A DNA stretch of 64,000 nt from Paenibacillus endophyticus (GTDB lineage Bacteria; Bacillota; Bacilli; Paenibacillales; Paenibacillaceae), in contig NZ_JACHXW010000001.1 in NCBI RefSeq assembly GCF_014192395.1, positions 372,001 to 436,000 of the forward strand, given 5' to 3'. Positions within the stretch are counted from its first letter, which is position 1; every line of letters starts with the position of its first letter. Of the stretch, positions 45,502 to 53,841 are shown in pieces. The notes beneath the pieces are model-generated. The model saw nothing but the letters and a program-made list of their open reading frames with translations, did no database searches and was not told the origin of the DNA. A program made the position numbers and the translations under genes.

Positions 45502-46725
45502 ATGGCGAAAATAACGGGAATTTCCTGCATACGCACGCGTAAAAACGGCACTTGGACGATCGTGAAGGTTCAGACGGACCAAGACGGACTATATGGGATC
45601 GGATCAGCTTCCGATGTTTACAATCCCGAGGCCGTGGTACAGGTTATCGAGCAATTGCTGGCGCCGCTGCTGATCGGCAAGGACGCAGCTAATATTGAGG
45701 ATTTATGGCAGACGATGTATATGAGCGGCTATTGGAGGAACGGTGCGATTCTGCATACTGCAATCGGCGGCATCGATATGGCTTTATGGGATATTAAAGG
45801 CAAGGAAGCGGGATTGCCGATCTATCAGCTGCTGGGGGGAGCCAGCCGTGCTGCTGTTGCCTGTTACGGGCATGCTGGAGGTTCGGATATCAGCGAGCTG
45901 AAGGAAGATGTGCAGCGGTATATGGAGGAAGGTTATTCGGTTATTCGCGTTCAAATGGGCGGCTACGGGGGAGGCGGCTTCATTGGCGCTGACAAAGCGA
46001 ATCTTCCCGAGCGTCCATGGACGAGTGGCCCTGTCTTTGACGAGCATGCGTATTTGAATGCCATTCCGGCTATGTTCGAGCAGCTTCGGGTAACATTCGG
46101 GATGGGCATCCAATTCACGCATGACGTGCATGAGCATCTCTCTCCGATTCATGCCATTCAGCTGGCAAAGCGCGTCGAGCCGTATGGCTTGTTTTTTCTG
46201 GAGGACGCGCTGGCTCCCGAGCAGATCGGCTGGTACCGGCAGTTGCGTCAGCAAAGCGCGACGCCGCAGGCGGTAGGCGAGCTGTTCGTTAATCCGCAGG
46301 AGTGGACAGAGCTAGTTAAGGAGCGGCTCATTGACTTCATCCGAGTCCGCGTCTCCAAGGCTGGCGGCATCAGTGCGTGCCGTAAGATTGCTGCGCTATG
46401 CGAAGCTTTTGGCGTACGGACAGCCTGGCAGGAAGGCGGGGAGAACGATCCGGTCAATCAAGCAGCCGCCGTGCATTTGGATATGGCGATCTGGAATTTC
46501 GGAATCCAAGAGGTCAACCACTTCAAGCCGGAGGAGCTGGATGCCTTCGAAGGGCATGTCGTAAGGAAAGGCGGTTACTTGTATCCTTCCAACAAGCCGG
46601 GACTTGGCATAGAGCTGGATGAGCTGAAAGCACGGCTGCTCGTCGGCGAAGACTGGAACCGGTCAGCCTATCATAATCCTTATCATCTAGACCGCAAGGC
46701 GGACGGCACTTTGGTACGTCCGTAA
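45502..46725 (+). CDS. Mannonate dehydratase-family enzyme (enolase superfamily, ManD/RspA type)
   Basis: A 407-aa member of the mandelate racemase/enolase superfamily. Features of the ManD subgroup are YGHAGGSDI, the HDVHEHLSP segment (Asp metal ligand and His), FFLEDALAPEQ and GELFVNPQEW (Glu metal ligands), and ENDPVNQAA. ManD enzymes dehydrate D-mannonate to 2-keto-3-deoxygluconate. Many family members have low or other sugar-acid activity, so the substrate is not certain. ATG was chosen with GGTGAGG before it; an in-frame GTG lies 27 bases upstream. It probably forms an operon with the SDR gene 31 bases on. Confidence 0.82.
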   Translation: MAKITGISCIRTRKNGTWTIVKVQTDQDGLYGIGSASDVYNPEAVVQVIEQLLAPLLIGKDAANIEDLWQTMYMSGYWRNGAILHTAIGGIDMALWDIKGKEAGLPIYQLLGGASRAAVACYGHAGGSDISELKEDVQRYMEEGYSVIRVQMGGYGGGGFIGADKANLPERPWTSGPVFDEHAYLNAIPAMFEQLRVTFGMGIQFTHDVHEHLSPIHAIQLAKRVEPYGLFFLEDALAPEQIGWYRQLRQQSATPQAVGELFVNPQEWTELVKERLIDFIRVRVSKAGGISACRKIAALCEAFGVRTAWQEGGENDPVNQAAAVHLDMAIWNFGIQEVNHFKPEELDAFEGHVVRKGGYLYPSNKPGLGIELDELKARLLVGEDWNRSAYHNPYHLDRKADGTLVRP

Positions 46726-46756
46726 CTATAAGCGACATACGGAGGGGTTATTCAGC

Positions 46757-47611
46757 ATGAAGACGATTGCAGTAACGGGTGGAAGCGGAAAGCTTGGGTT
46801 CGCGGTTATTCAATCGCTGCAGCAGCAGGGCTATCAGGTTGTGTCTTTGGACAACCAGCGATCGAATGAGCTGCGCTGCAAGCAGGTAAAGGTAGAGATG
46901 AGCGATTTCGGGCAGGTCGTGGCTGCGCTTCATGGTGCGGATGCCATCATTCATTTGGCGGCTATTCCCGCGCCGCTCTTTCACACTACCCCGTATATCT
47001 TCGCGAACAATACGATTGCGGGCTATCATATTTTGGAAGCGGCTTCGATTCTCGGCATTCGCAAGGTCGTCATGGGCTCAAGCGAATCCTCCTATGGCTT
47101 TGCTTGGGCTCCGCAGCCCTTCGATCCCGATTATTTGCCGCTCGATGAGGAACACCCCCAGCAGCCGCAGGAATGCTACGGTTTATCCAAGGTAGTGAAC
47201 GAGCTGACCGCTGAGATGTTCGACCGCAGAAACGGGCTGCAGACGATCTCGCTTCGCTTCTCCATGATAACGAAGCCTGACGATTACAAGCATCTTTCGG
47301 TCAGGAAGCCGGAAGCGTTTAAAAATATTATGTGGAGCTATATCGATATACGTGATGCTGTAAGCGCATGTATCGCGGCATTGCAAGTCGAGGACCGCGG
47401 GGCGATCAGCCTCAATATTACGAGCAGCGATACGCTTAGCGACTGGGAAACTTTGCGGCTGCTAGAGAAATTTTATCCAGAGGTTGCGGATCTTCGCAGC
47501 TCCTTTGAGGGGCGGACCGCCATTGTGAGCAATCGATTGGCGCAGGACGTGCTCGGCTGGCGTCCCAAGCATTCTTGGGCAGATACCGCAGAACCAAGTC
47601 AGCAGGTTTAG
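46757..47611 (+). CDS. NAD-dependent epimerase/dehydratase (extended SDR)
   Basis: A 284-aa extended short-chain dehydrogenase. NAD-binding GGSGKLG at residues 8-14, catalytic YGLSK (Tyr141, Lys145), and HLAAIPAP after the third strand. The overall pattern, including SSESSYGFA, is like uronate dehydrogenase or sugar epimerase relatives. With the mannonate dehydratase-type gene upstream, a sugar-acid pathway is plausible. The true substrate is not evident. Confidence 0.82.
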   Translation: MKTIAVTGGSGKLGFAVIQSLQQQGYQVVSLDNQRSNELRCKQVKVEMSDFGQVVAALHGADAIIHLAAIPAPLFHTTPYIFANNTIAGYHILEAASILGIRKVVMGSSESSYGFAWAPQPFDPDYLPLDEEHPQQPQECYGLSKVVNELTAEMFDRRNGLQTISLRFSMITKPDDYKHLSVRKPEAFKNIMWSYIDIRDAVSACIAALQVEDRGAISLNITSSDTLSDWETLRLLEKFYPEVADLRSSFEGRTAIVSNRLAQDVLGWRPKHSWADTAEPSQQV

Positions 47612-47620
47612 AAGCAATAG

Positions 47621-47659
47621 GAGGAGATGGCAAGCAAGACTGCCTTTTCCTCTTTTTTT
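47621..47659 (+). terminator. Terminator of the dehydratase/SDR operon
   Basis: GAGGA and GGCA pair with TGCC and TCCTC in an interrupted stem, followed by seven T. Confidence 0.65.
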
Positions 47660-47727
47660 GTGCTTGGAGGAGCAACGTGGTCGTGATCGTTATTTATGAT
47701 AGGTTGCAAATGCAAATCAAGCTAATA

Positions 47728-47741
47728 CGTAAGCGCTTACT
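47728..47741 (+). promoter_or_regulatory. cre-like palindrome upstream of the large transport operon
   Basis: CGTAAGCGCTTACT contains the perfect 12-bp palindrome GTAAGCGCTTAC and matches 12 of 14 cre positions. The same 12 bases occur at 60056-60067 before the last gene of the same operon. CcpA or a LacI-family regulator could bind. Confidence 0.6.
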
Positions 47742-47772
47742 TAAAACGGGCGCAAGATCATGACAATTAACC

Positions 47773-47798
47773 TTTACAGGCTAAATTTTGACTGTAAA
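47773..47798 (+). promoter_or_regulatory. Inverted repeat TTTACAG-N12-CTGTAAA
   Basis: Seven-base perfect arms with a 12-base spacer, about 90 bases before the ATPase start codon and overlapping a TTGACT that could be a -35 box. Candidate operator. Confidence 0.4.
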
Positions 47799-47888
47799 AG
47801 AAAATATCGCCTCATATTTGCCGCAAGCGCGATGCGTTAACATTAGTGGTAGCAAGAGGAAGAAAAAAGTAACGAGAGGTGAGTGTGG

Positions 47889-49019
47889 GTGGGAAGCATT
47901 ACGTTCAGCCATGTCTACAAGCACTATAAAGGGGAGTCGCGTCCGGCGGTCAACGATTTCCACCTTTCGATTGAGGAAGGAGAGTTTCTGGTGCTCGTCG
48001 GTCCGTCCGGCTGCGGCAAATCGACAACACTAAGAATGCTCGCGGGCCTAGAGGAAATAACCGAAGGCGACTTGTACATTGATGAGAAGTTCGTGAATTA
48101 CGTCTCGCCTAAAGATCGGGACATTGCGATGGTATTTCAGAATTATGCCCTTTATCCCAATCTGACCGTATACGAGAATATCGCGCTCGGGCTTAAGCTC
48201 CGCAAAACGGCGAAGCATGAAATCGAGCTGCGAGTAAATCGCGTCGCCAAAATATTAGAGATTTCCCATCTGCTGGAGCGCAAGCCAAGCCAGCTGTCAG
48301 GCGGGCAAAAGCAGCGCGTGGCGCTTGGACGCGCCATTGCCAGGGAACCGCAGGTGTTTCTCATGGATGAGCCGCTGTCCAACCTCGATGCCAAGCTGCG
48401 CGCCCAAACCCGTGCAGAGATTATCAAGCTTCAAAGCGACCTGAAGCGGACGATGGTTTACGTGACGCATGACCAGGTGGAAGCGATGACGATGGGGACG
48501 CGGATTGTCGTCATGAAGGACGGCGTCATCCAGCAGGTTGCACCGCCGCGCCAGCTCTACGATGAGCCCGCCAACCTGTTTGTAGCCGGATTTATCGGCT
48601 CCCCGCAAATGAATTTTTTGGAAGGCAGTCTCGTGCGGGAGGAAGGAAGCTATTATTTCCTGAACAAACGGCTGAAGCTGCTTGTTCCTGAACGGTATTA
48701 TCGACATTTCACAGCAAAGCCGGGCTCGCTTCGCAATTGCGTGATGGGCGTACGCCCGGAGCATGTGCAGCTGAAGCGCGAGGAGCAGGGAATGCAGGAA
48801 GATGCGTTCTCGCGCTGCTTGGTCGAGATGACAGAAGTAACAGGCGCAGACTCCTATGTGTATGTCAAGGTTGGCGAGAAGACCGTGATCGGGAGAACGG
48901 AGCCCGAGACCGTGTATGAGAAGGAAGAAAAGCTGGTCATCGGCTTCAACATGAACAAGGTTCACTTTTTCGATGAGGAAACCGGAGTATCGTTGGCTGC
49001 TGGAGGAACGGAAGCATGA
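47889..49019 (+). CDS. Sugar ABC transporter ATPase, MsmX/UgpC type
   Basis: A 376-aa ATPase that powers CUT1 importers from the cytoplasmic side. Walker A GPSGCGKST (residues 38-46), signature LSGGQKQRVALGRAI, Walker B VFLMDEPLSNLD, switch VTHDQ, and a C-terminal TOBE-like regulatory domain (about 235-370). GTG was chosen with AGGTGA six bases before it; another GTG two codons earlier is possible. It is the only ATPase gene seen for all the importers in the window. In Bacillus, MsmX serves many sugar importers, so sharing is likely. Overlaps the next gene by four bases. Confidence 0.93.
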   Translation: MGSITFSHVYKHYKGESRPAVNDFHLSIEEGEFLVLVGPSGCGKSTTLRMLAGLEEITEGDLYIDEKFVNYVSPKDRDIAMVFQNYALYPNLTVYENIALGLKLRKTAKHEIELRVNRVAKILEISHLLERKPSQLSGGQKQRVALGRAIAREPQVFLMDEPLSNLDAKLRAQTRAEIIKLQSDLKRTMVYVTHDQVEAMTMGTRIVVMKDGVIQQVAPPRQLYDEPANLFVAGFIGSPQMNFLEGSLVREEGSYYFLNKRLKLLVPERYYRHFTAKPGSLRNCVMGVRPEHVQLKREEQGMQEDAFSRCLVEMTEVTGADSYVYVKVGEKTVIGRTEPETVYEKEEKLVIGFNMNKVHFFDEETGVSLAAGGTEA

Positions 49020-51982
49020 AGAGGATGAGGATGCTGAGCACCTTGCTTCGTTTGACTCTGGCTCTAGCGCTCTTATTCGCAGGCTTGCGCTGGATAACGG
49101 CAGGCGAGCCGGTCCTGCATGCAACCTCCGTCAGCACGGAGAAGCTGTTATCCTTCGAGAGCAAGCCGGAGGAGCTGCCTTACGCGAAGCTGATGCTGGA
49201 GCAGCCGGATGCAGCAGCGGTCGATGAAGCCTTGGAACCGATTGCGATCGAAGCGGCGGAGTTTGCAGCGGCGGCGGACGAGGCGGTTCTCCATAAGGAT
49301 GCCGAGGAGCAGGGAGCTATCCGATGGGAGAATGAGCAGGGCTGGATCGAATGGGCTTTCCAGGCGCCTAAGTCCGGCTGGTATGAGCTGCATTTCGATT
49401 ACAAGCCGCTTGCGGGAGGGAATGCCTCCGTCGTACGCGGCGTCCAGATTGACGGGCAATATCCGTTCGTCGAATCTGGTCGCATCGAGCTGGAACGGCT
49501 GTGGAAGGATTCGAAATTCCCGTATGACCGCAATGAAATCGGCCAGCAAATTAGACCGCCTCAGCAAGAGCTGGAAGGGTGGAGCATGAAGGCGGCAAGC
49601 GTACTATCCGCGTCATCGGAGCCGCTGCTCTATCGCCTGGAGCAGGGCGAGCATCGCTTGCGGCTGGTTGGCGTGAGAGAGCCGGTTGCCCTACGAGCGA
49701 TCACTTTCAAGCCGAAGGAAGGCATACCGGATTACGAAACCTACAAGCGCTTACATCCAAACGAAGAAACGCAGGCAGCGGGTACAGGGCAAGCAGGCTG
49801 GTCCAGCGTTATTGAAGCGGAGCAGTTCAAGCAGAAGTCTAGCTTGGCCATCCAGACGGATTTTTGGTCGGAGCCGTACATTTCGCCTGACCCAAAGGGA
49901 CGGATTACCTATAACGTGCTTGGCGGGCAAAGATGGCGGCTGCCGGGAGAATGGGTCGAATGGGAGCTCAATGTGCCAGGCGACGGCTGGTATGAATTGG
50001 ACCTCAAAACGTTCCAAAACTATCGAAACGGCTTCGAGGCATACCGGACGATCTCGATCGACGGAAAAACACCTTTCAAAGAGCTGCTTCATTACGGCAT
50101 TCCGACAGAAAAAGAATTCGTAATCGGAACGCTTGCGAGCGAGGAAGGGACGCCATTTCGCTTTTATCTCGAAAAGGGATCGCACACGCTTCGCATGACA
50201 GTCGATTCCTCGATGGTCCAGCCGGTCTATCTGGCGCTGAAGGAGACGCTGGGCCAGCTTGCCGCATTCGACCGCCATATCCGGCTGTTGACGGGCAATT
50301 ACAGCAAATCGGGCTTTGATGCCAATACCGATTCAACGCGGACATGGGATATGCGCAGGCTTGAACCGGATGTCGAACAGAAGATGACAGGCATTGTGAC
50401 CCAGCTCACCGATATCCGCAATTATATAAACGGATTGAACAAAAAGGATTCCGATTTGGCGGAAGCGATTAAGGGCTCCGTCGCCATCCTTGAGGAAATG
50501 CTCGAGGATGTCAACGAAATTCCGAACAAAATCAATGACTTCTCTACGATTCAGAATAATATCGGAACTTGGATGGCGACGCTGACGCAGCAGCCGCTGC
50601 TGCTGGATTACATCGTTGTGCGTACGCCGGAAGCGGAGACGGGCCTTAAGACGGCAAGCACGCTGTCCCGCATCCCTTATTCGATTGCCGATTTCGGACG
50701 CTCCTTCTACATGGATTACGATACACGCAAGCATAACCGCAAAGAGGCGCTCACCATTTGGGTGCAGCGCGGTCGCGATTACGTGGAGCTGCTGCGCGAG
50801 ATGGTCGATCAGGACTTCACGCCGCGAACGGGGATTGAAGTCAATATTAACCTGATGACGAATCCCAATATGCTCATACTCGGCAATGCAGCCGGGGATG
50901 TGCCGGATCTTGCACTTGGCGTGGGTGAATCGACGCCAGCCGACTTTGCCATGAGGGATGCCGCGCAGGAGCTATCCGGATTTCCCGGTTTCGAAGCAGT
51001 GTTTGATCGGTTTATTCCTGGAGTAAGCCGCTCGCTTAGCTATGACGGAGGCATATATGGTCTGCCGGAAGTGCAAAACTTCCAAATGCTTTTTTATCGG
51101 ACCGATATATTGGAGGGCCTGCATTTAAAGGCGCCGGATACGTGGGAGGATGTATTCGACATCTTGCCGACGCTTCAGGAAAACGGAATGACCATGAACT
51201 ATCCGAAAAGCGACTACTCCACTCTATATTTCCAGAACGGGGCAGAGGCTTATACGCCGGATGGACTCAAGGGAACGCTTTCCAGCGATGCCGGACAGCA
51301 GGCGTTCAACCGCTGGACCGAGCTTTACCGCAAATATAATCTGCCCATCGATATTCCGGCGTTTTTCCAGCATTTCCGCGACGGCGATATCCCGATCGGC
51401 ATCTCGGACTTCAATACGTACGTGCAGCTGCTCGTTGCAGCTCCGGAAATTACGGGGCATTGGAAGATCGCGCCGCTTCCGGGCATGAAGCAGAGCGACG
51501 GCGAAGTGGCGCGCTGGTCGCCGCAGGGCATCTCCGCAGCGATGATGATGAAGAAAAGCGAACGGAAGGACGATGCATGGGCCTTCCTTGAGTGGTGGAC
51601 ATCCGAGAATGTACAGTCCCAATATGCGAAGGACATCGAATCGTTTTATGGCATCGAGTTCCGATGGAACACGGCCAATACCGATGCGATGAGAGCGCTA
51701 ACCTGGCCGAGCGAGGACTTGGCAGCGCTTCAGGAGCAGGCAAGGTGGGCGAAAAACATGCCTTACGTACCCGGCTATTACTTCCTGACGCGCGAGATGG
51801 AATTTGCATGGAACCGAACCGTAATGGAGGGAATTCCGGCGCAGGAATCTCTGGAGCAGGCGCAGCTGTCGCTGCAGCGGGAAATGGACCGGAGGCAGGG
51901 CAACTTCGGCATTAAGGCCGGCGATGATCTTCATATCCCGCAAATTACGAAACCTTACGAATGGGAGGAACCGCAGAAATGA
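49016..51982 (+). CDS. Very large solute-binding protein with two N-terminal beta-sandwich modules
   Basis: A 988-aa protein, more than twice the normal size. A signal or anchor helix (about 8-28) without lipobox is followed by two beta-sandwich, carbohydrate-binding-like modules. Module 1 covers about 75-235 (GWIEWAFQAPKSGWYELHFDY) and module 2 about 262-415 (GEWVEWELNVPGDGWYELDL). A helical region (about 415-575) and a CUT1-type binding domain (about 578-975, starting LTIWVQRGRDYVELL) come next. It overlaps both flanking genes by four bases. The modules may hold a polymer near the cell surface and pass pieces to the binding domain. Function inferred only from layout. Confidence 0.8.
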   Translation: MKRMRMLSTLLRLTLALALLFAGLRWITAGEPVLHATSVSTEKLLSFESKPEELPYAKLMLEQPDAAAVDEALEPIAIEAAEFAAAADEAVLHKDAEEQGAIRWENEQGWIEWAFQAPKSGWYELHFDYKPLAGGNASVVRGVQIDGQYPFVESGRIELERLWKDSKFPYDRNEIGQQIRPPQQELEGWSMKAASVLSASSEPLLYRLEQGEHRLRLVGVREPVALRAITFKPKEGIPDYETYKRLHPNEETQAAGTGQAGWSSVIEAEQFKQKSSLAIQTDFWSEPYISPDPKGRITYNVLGGQRWRLPGEWVEWELNVPGDGWYELDLKTFQNYRNGFEAYRTISIDGKTPFKELLHYGIPTEKEFVIGTLASEEGTPFRFYLEKGSHTLRMTVDSSMVQPVYLALKETLGQLAAFDRHIRLLTGNYSKSGFDANTDSTRTWDMRRLEPDVEQKMTGIVTQLTDIRNYINGLNKKDSDLAEAIKGSVAILEEMLEDVNEIPNKINDFSTIQNNIGTWMATLTQQPLLLDYIVVRTPEAETGLKTASTLSRIPYSIADFGRSFYMDYDTRKHNRKEALTIWVQRGRDYVELLREMVDQDFTPRTGIEVNINLMTNPNMLILGNAAGDVPDLALGVGESTPADFAMRDAAQELSGFPGFEAVFDRFIPGVSRSLSYDGGIYGLPEVQNFQMLFYRTDILEGLHLKAPDTWEDVFDILPTLQENGMTMNYPKSDYSTLYFQNGAEAYTPDGLKGTLSSDAGQQAFNRWTELYRKYNLPIDIPAFFQHFRDGDIPIGISDFNTYVQLLVAAPEITGHWKIAPLPGMKQSDGEVARWSPQGISAAMMMKKSERKDDAWAFLEWWTSENVQSQYAKDIESFYGIEFRWNTANTDAMRALTWPSEDLAALQEQARWAKNMPYVPGYYFLTREMEFAWNRTVMEGIPAQESLEQAQLSLQREMDRRQGNFGIKAGDDLHIPQITKPYEWEEPQK

Positions 51983-52953
51983 ATACGCAGCTTGCTCCCA
52001 GCCTAGAGAGGCCGAAGTCAAAAGCGACGGCGATACGGGCCAAATGGAATCGGTTCTGGCGTGAGATGCGGCGCGATGCCTTTGTTTATTTGTTTCTTGC
52101 GCCGTTCCTCATTTGTTTCCTGCTCTTCATCGTCATTCCGGTCATTATGGCAGCGACGCTCGGCTTTACGTCTTATGACGGATTCGGCTCGCTGCACTTT
52201 ATCGGGCTAGCCAATTATATCAGCTTGTTCACGCAGGATATCATTTTCCTGACGAAGGCCATTCCGAATACGTTTCTGTTCGCGCTGATCGTTGGACCCG
52301 GCGGCTATATTCTGGCTTTTGTGTTCGCATGGCTCATTCACCAGCTGCCGATCCGCATTCGCGATTACTACACGCTTGCCTTCTATGCCCCTTCGATGGC
52401 GGGAGGAGTTGCTTTGTCGGTCGTCTGGATCGCTGCCTTCAGCGGCGACCGCGTCGGTTATTTCAACAACTTCCTGCTCGGAATGGGCTGGATCGACAGC
52501 CCGGTCATTTGGCTGCAGGACCCGAAATATTTGCTCAACATTATGATCATTGTGTCGCTATGGGTAAGCTTCAGCGTCGGCTTTCTCGCCATGCTGGCCG
52601 GACTTCAGACGGTGAACCGCGAGCTGTATGAGGCAGGGCGAATCGATGGCATTTCCAGCAGGCTGCAGGAAGTGTTCTACATTACGATCCCGTCGATGAA
52701 GCCGCAGATGCTGTTCAGCGCCGTTATGTCAATCGTCGGCACGCTGAAGGCAGGAGGCATTTCCACCCAGCTTACGGGGATGGCGATTACGCCCTCTTAC
52801 TCTGGGCATTTGATCATCAACCATATCGATGATTACGCTTTTATCCGTTTCGAGCTCGGTTATGCATCCGCGGTCTCGGTTATGCTGCTTATCTTCAGCT
52901 ATTTCGCCATGAGATTCGCTTACCGGCTGTTCGGATCAAAGGAGGAGCTGTAA
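51979..52953 (+). CDS. Sugar ABC transporter permease, MalF type (pair 1)
   Basis: A 324-aa permease with an extended cytoplasmic N-terminus, six predicted helices and EAA loop EAGRIDGISSRLQEVFYITIP. Ile replaces the usual Ala after Gly in the loop. ATG overlaps the stop of the large binding protein, and GGGAGGAA lies upstream; an in-frame ATG 18 bases earlier lies within that gene. Works with the next permease. Confidence 0.92.
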   Translation: MNTQLAPSLERPKSKATAIRAKWNRFWREMRRDAFVYLFLAPFLICFLLFIVIPVIMAATLGFTSYDGFGSLHFIGLANYISLFTQDIIFLTKAIPNTFLFALIVGPGGYILAFVFAWLIHQLPIRIRDYYTLAFYAPSMAGGVALSVVWIAAFSGDRVGYFNNFLLGMGWIDSPVIWLQDPKYLLNIMIIVSLWVSFSVGFLAMLAGLQTVNRELYEAGRIDGISSRLQEVFYITIPSMKPQMLFSAVMSIVGTLKAGGISTQLTGMAITPSYSGHLIINHIDDYAFIRFELGYASAVSVMLLIFSYFAMRFAYRLFGSKEEL

Positions 52954-52956
52954 ACG

Positions 52957-53814
52957 ATGCTTCGGAAATTTCGCAACATAACGCCGTTTCAAGTCATACT
53001 CGTGACCGTATTTACCGCGCTTGCCGCATTCATGTCACTGCCGATCGTCTTCATACTCAACCATGCGTTCAAGCCGCAAAATGAGCTGTTCCTGTTCCCG
53101 CCGCAGTTTCTCGTTCAGAATCCGACGATGCGCAATTTCGAATCGCTCATTCTCCATGCGTCGAATGCCACGGTTCCGTTCACGCGGTATTTGTTCAACA
53201 GTCTTATCGTTGCGGGGCTAACGCTTGGCGCTGTCATTATCGTGAGCACGATGGCGGGGTACGTGCTAGCCAAATATCAGTTCCATTTCAAACAGCTGAT
53301 CCTTGCGCTCATTACTTTATCCTTGATGTTCGCACCGGAGACGGTCGGTATACCGCGGTATTTGATCATAAGCGGGCTAGGCATTAACAATACGTATTTC
53401 GGCCATATCCTGCCCGCACTGGCTTCACCGATCGCGGTGTTCATGCTGGTCGGCTTTATATCCCAAATTCCAGGCGAGCTGCTGGAGGCAGCGAAGATTG
53501 ATGGCGCAAGCCATTTCGGCATATTCGCAAAAATCGTATTGCCGTTGTCCACGCCAGCCATAGCGACGATCTCCATTTTCACTTTTCAAGGCGTGTGGGG
53601 CGACGTGGAAACCTCCACGCTGTTCATGCAGGAGGAAACGATGAGGACGCTGGCCTTCTATGTCAACAGCTTGCTGAGCGGGCTTCAAAACAGCGTATCA
53701 GGCCAGAATGTTGCCGCAGCCGCTGGACTGCTCATGTTCGTGCCCAACCTTATTATATTCCTGCTCTTCCAGCGAAGAGTGCTCGAGACGATGGTTCATT
53801 CCGGCATCAAGTAA
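52957..53814 (+). CDS. Sugar ABC transporter permease, MalG type (pair 1)
   Basis: A 285-aa partner permease, EAA loop EAAKIDGASHFGIFAKIVLP, ending in VLETMVHSGIK. GGAGGAG lies before the ATG, which follows the previous stop by three bases. The conserved last helix and short C-terminus match CUT1 MalG proteins. Confidence 0.92.
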   Translation: MLRKFRNITPFQVILVTVFTALAAFMSLPIVFILNHAFKPQNELFLFPPQFLVQNPTMRNFESLILHASNATVPFTRYLFNSLIVAGLTLGAVIIVSTMAGYVLAKYQFHFKQLILALITLSLMFAPETVGIPRYLIISGLGINNTYFGHILPALASPIAVFMLVGFISQIPGELLEAAKIDGASHFGIFAKIVLPLSTPAIATISIFTFQGVWGDVETSTLFMQEETMRTLAFYVNSLLSGLQNSVSGQNVAAAAGLLMFVPNLIIFLLFQRRVLETMVHSGIK

Positions 53815-53841
53815 TTCCATTAAGCAAAGGAAGTCGTAACG

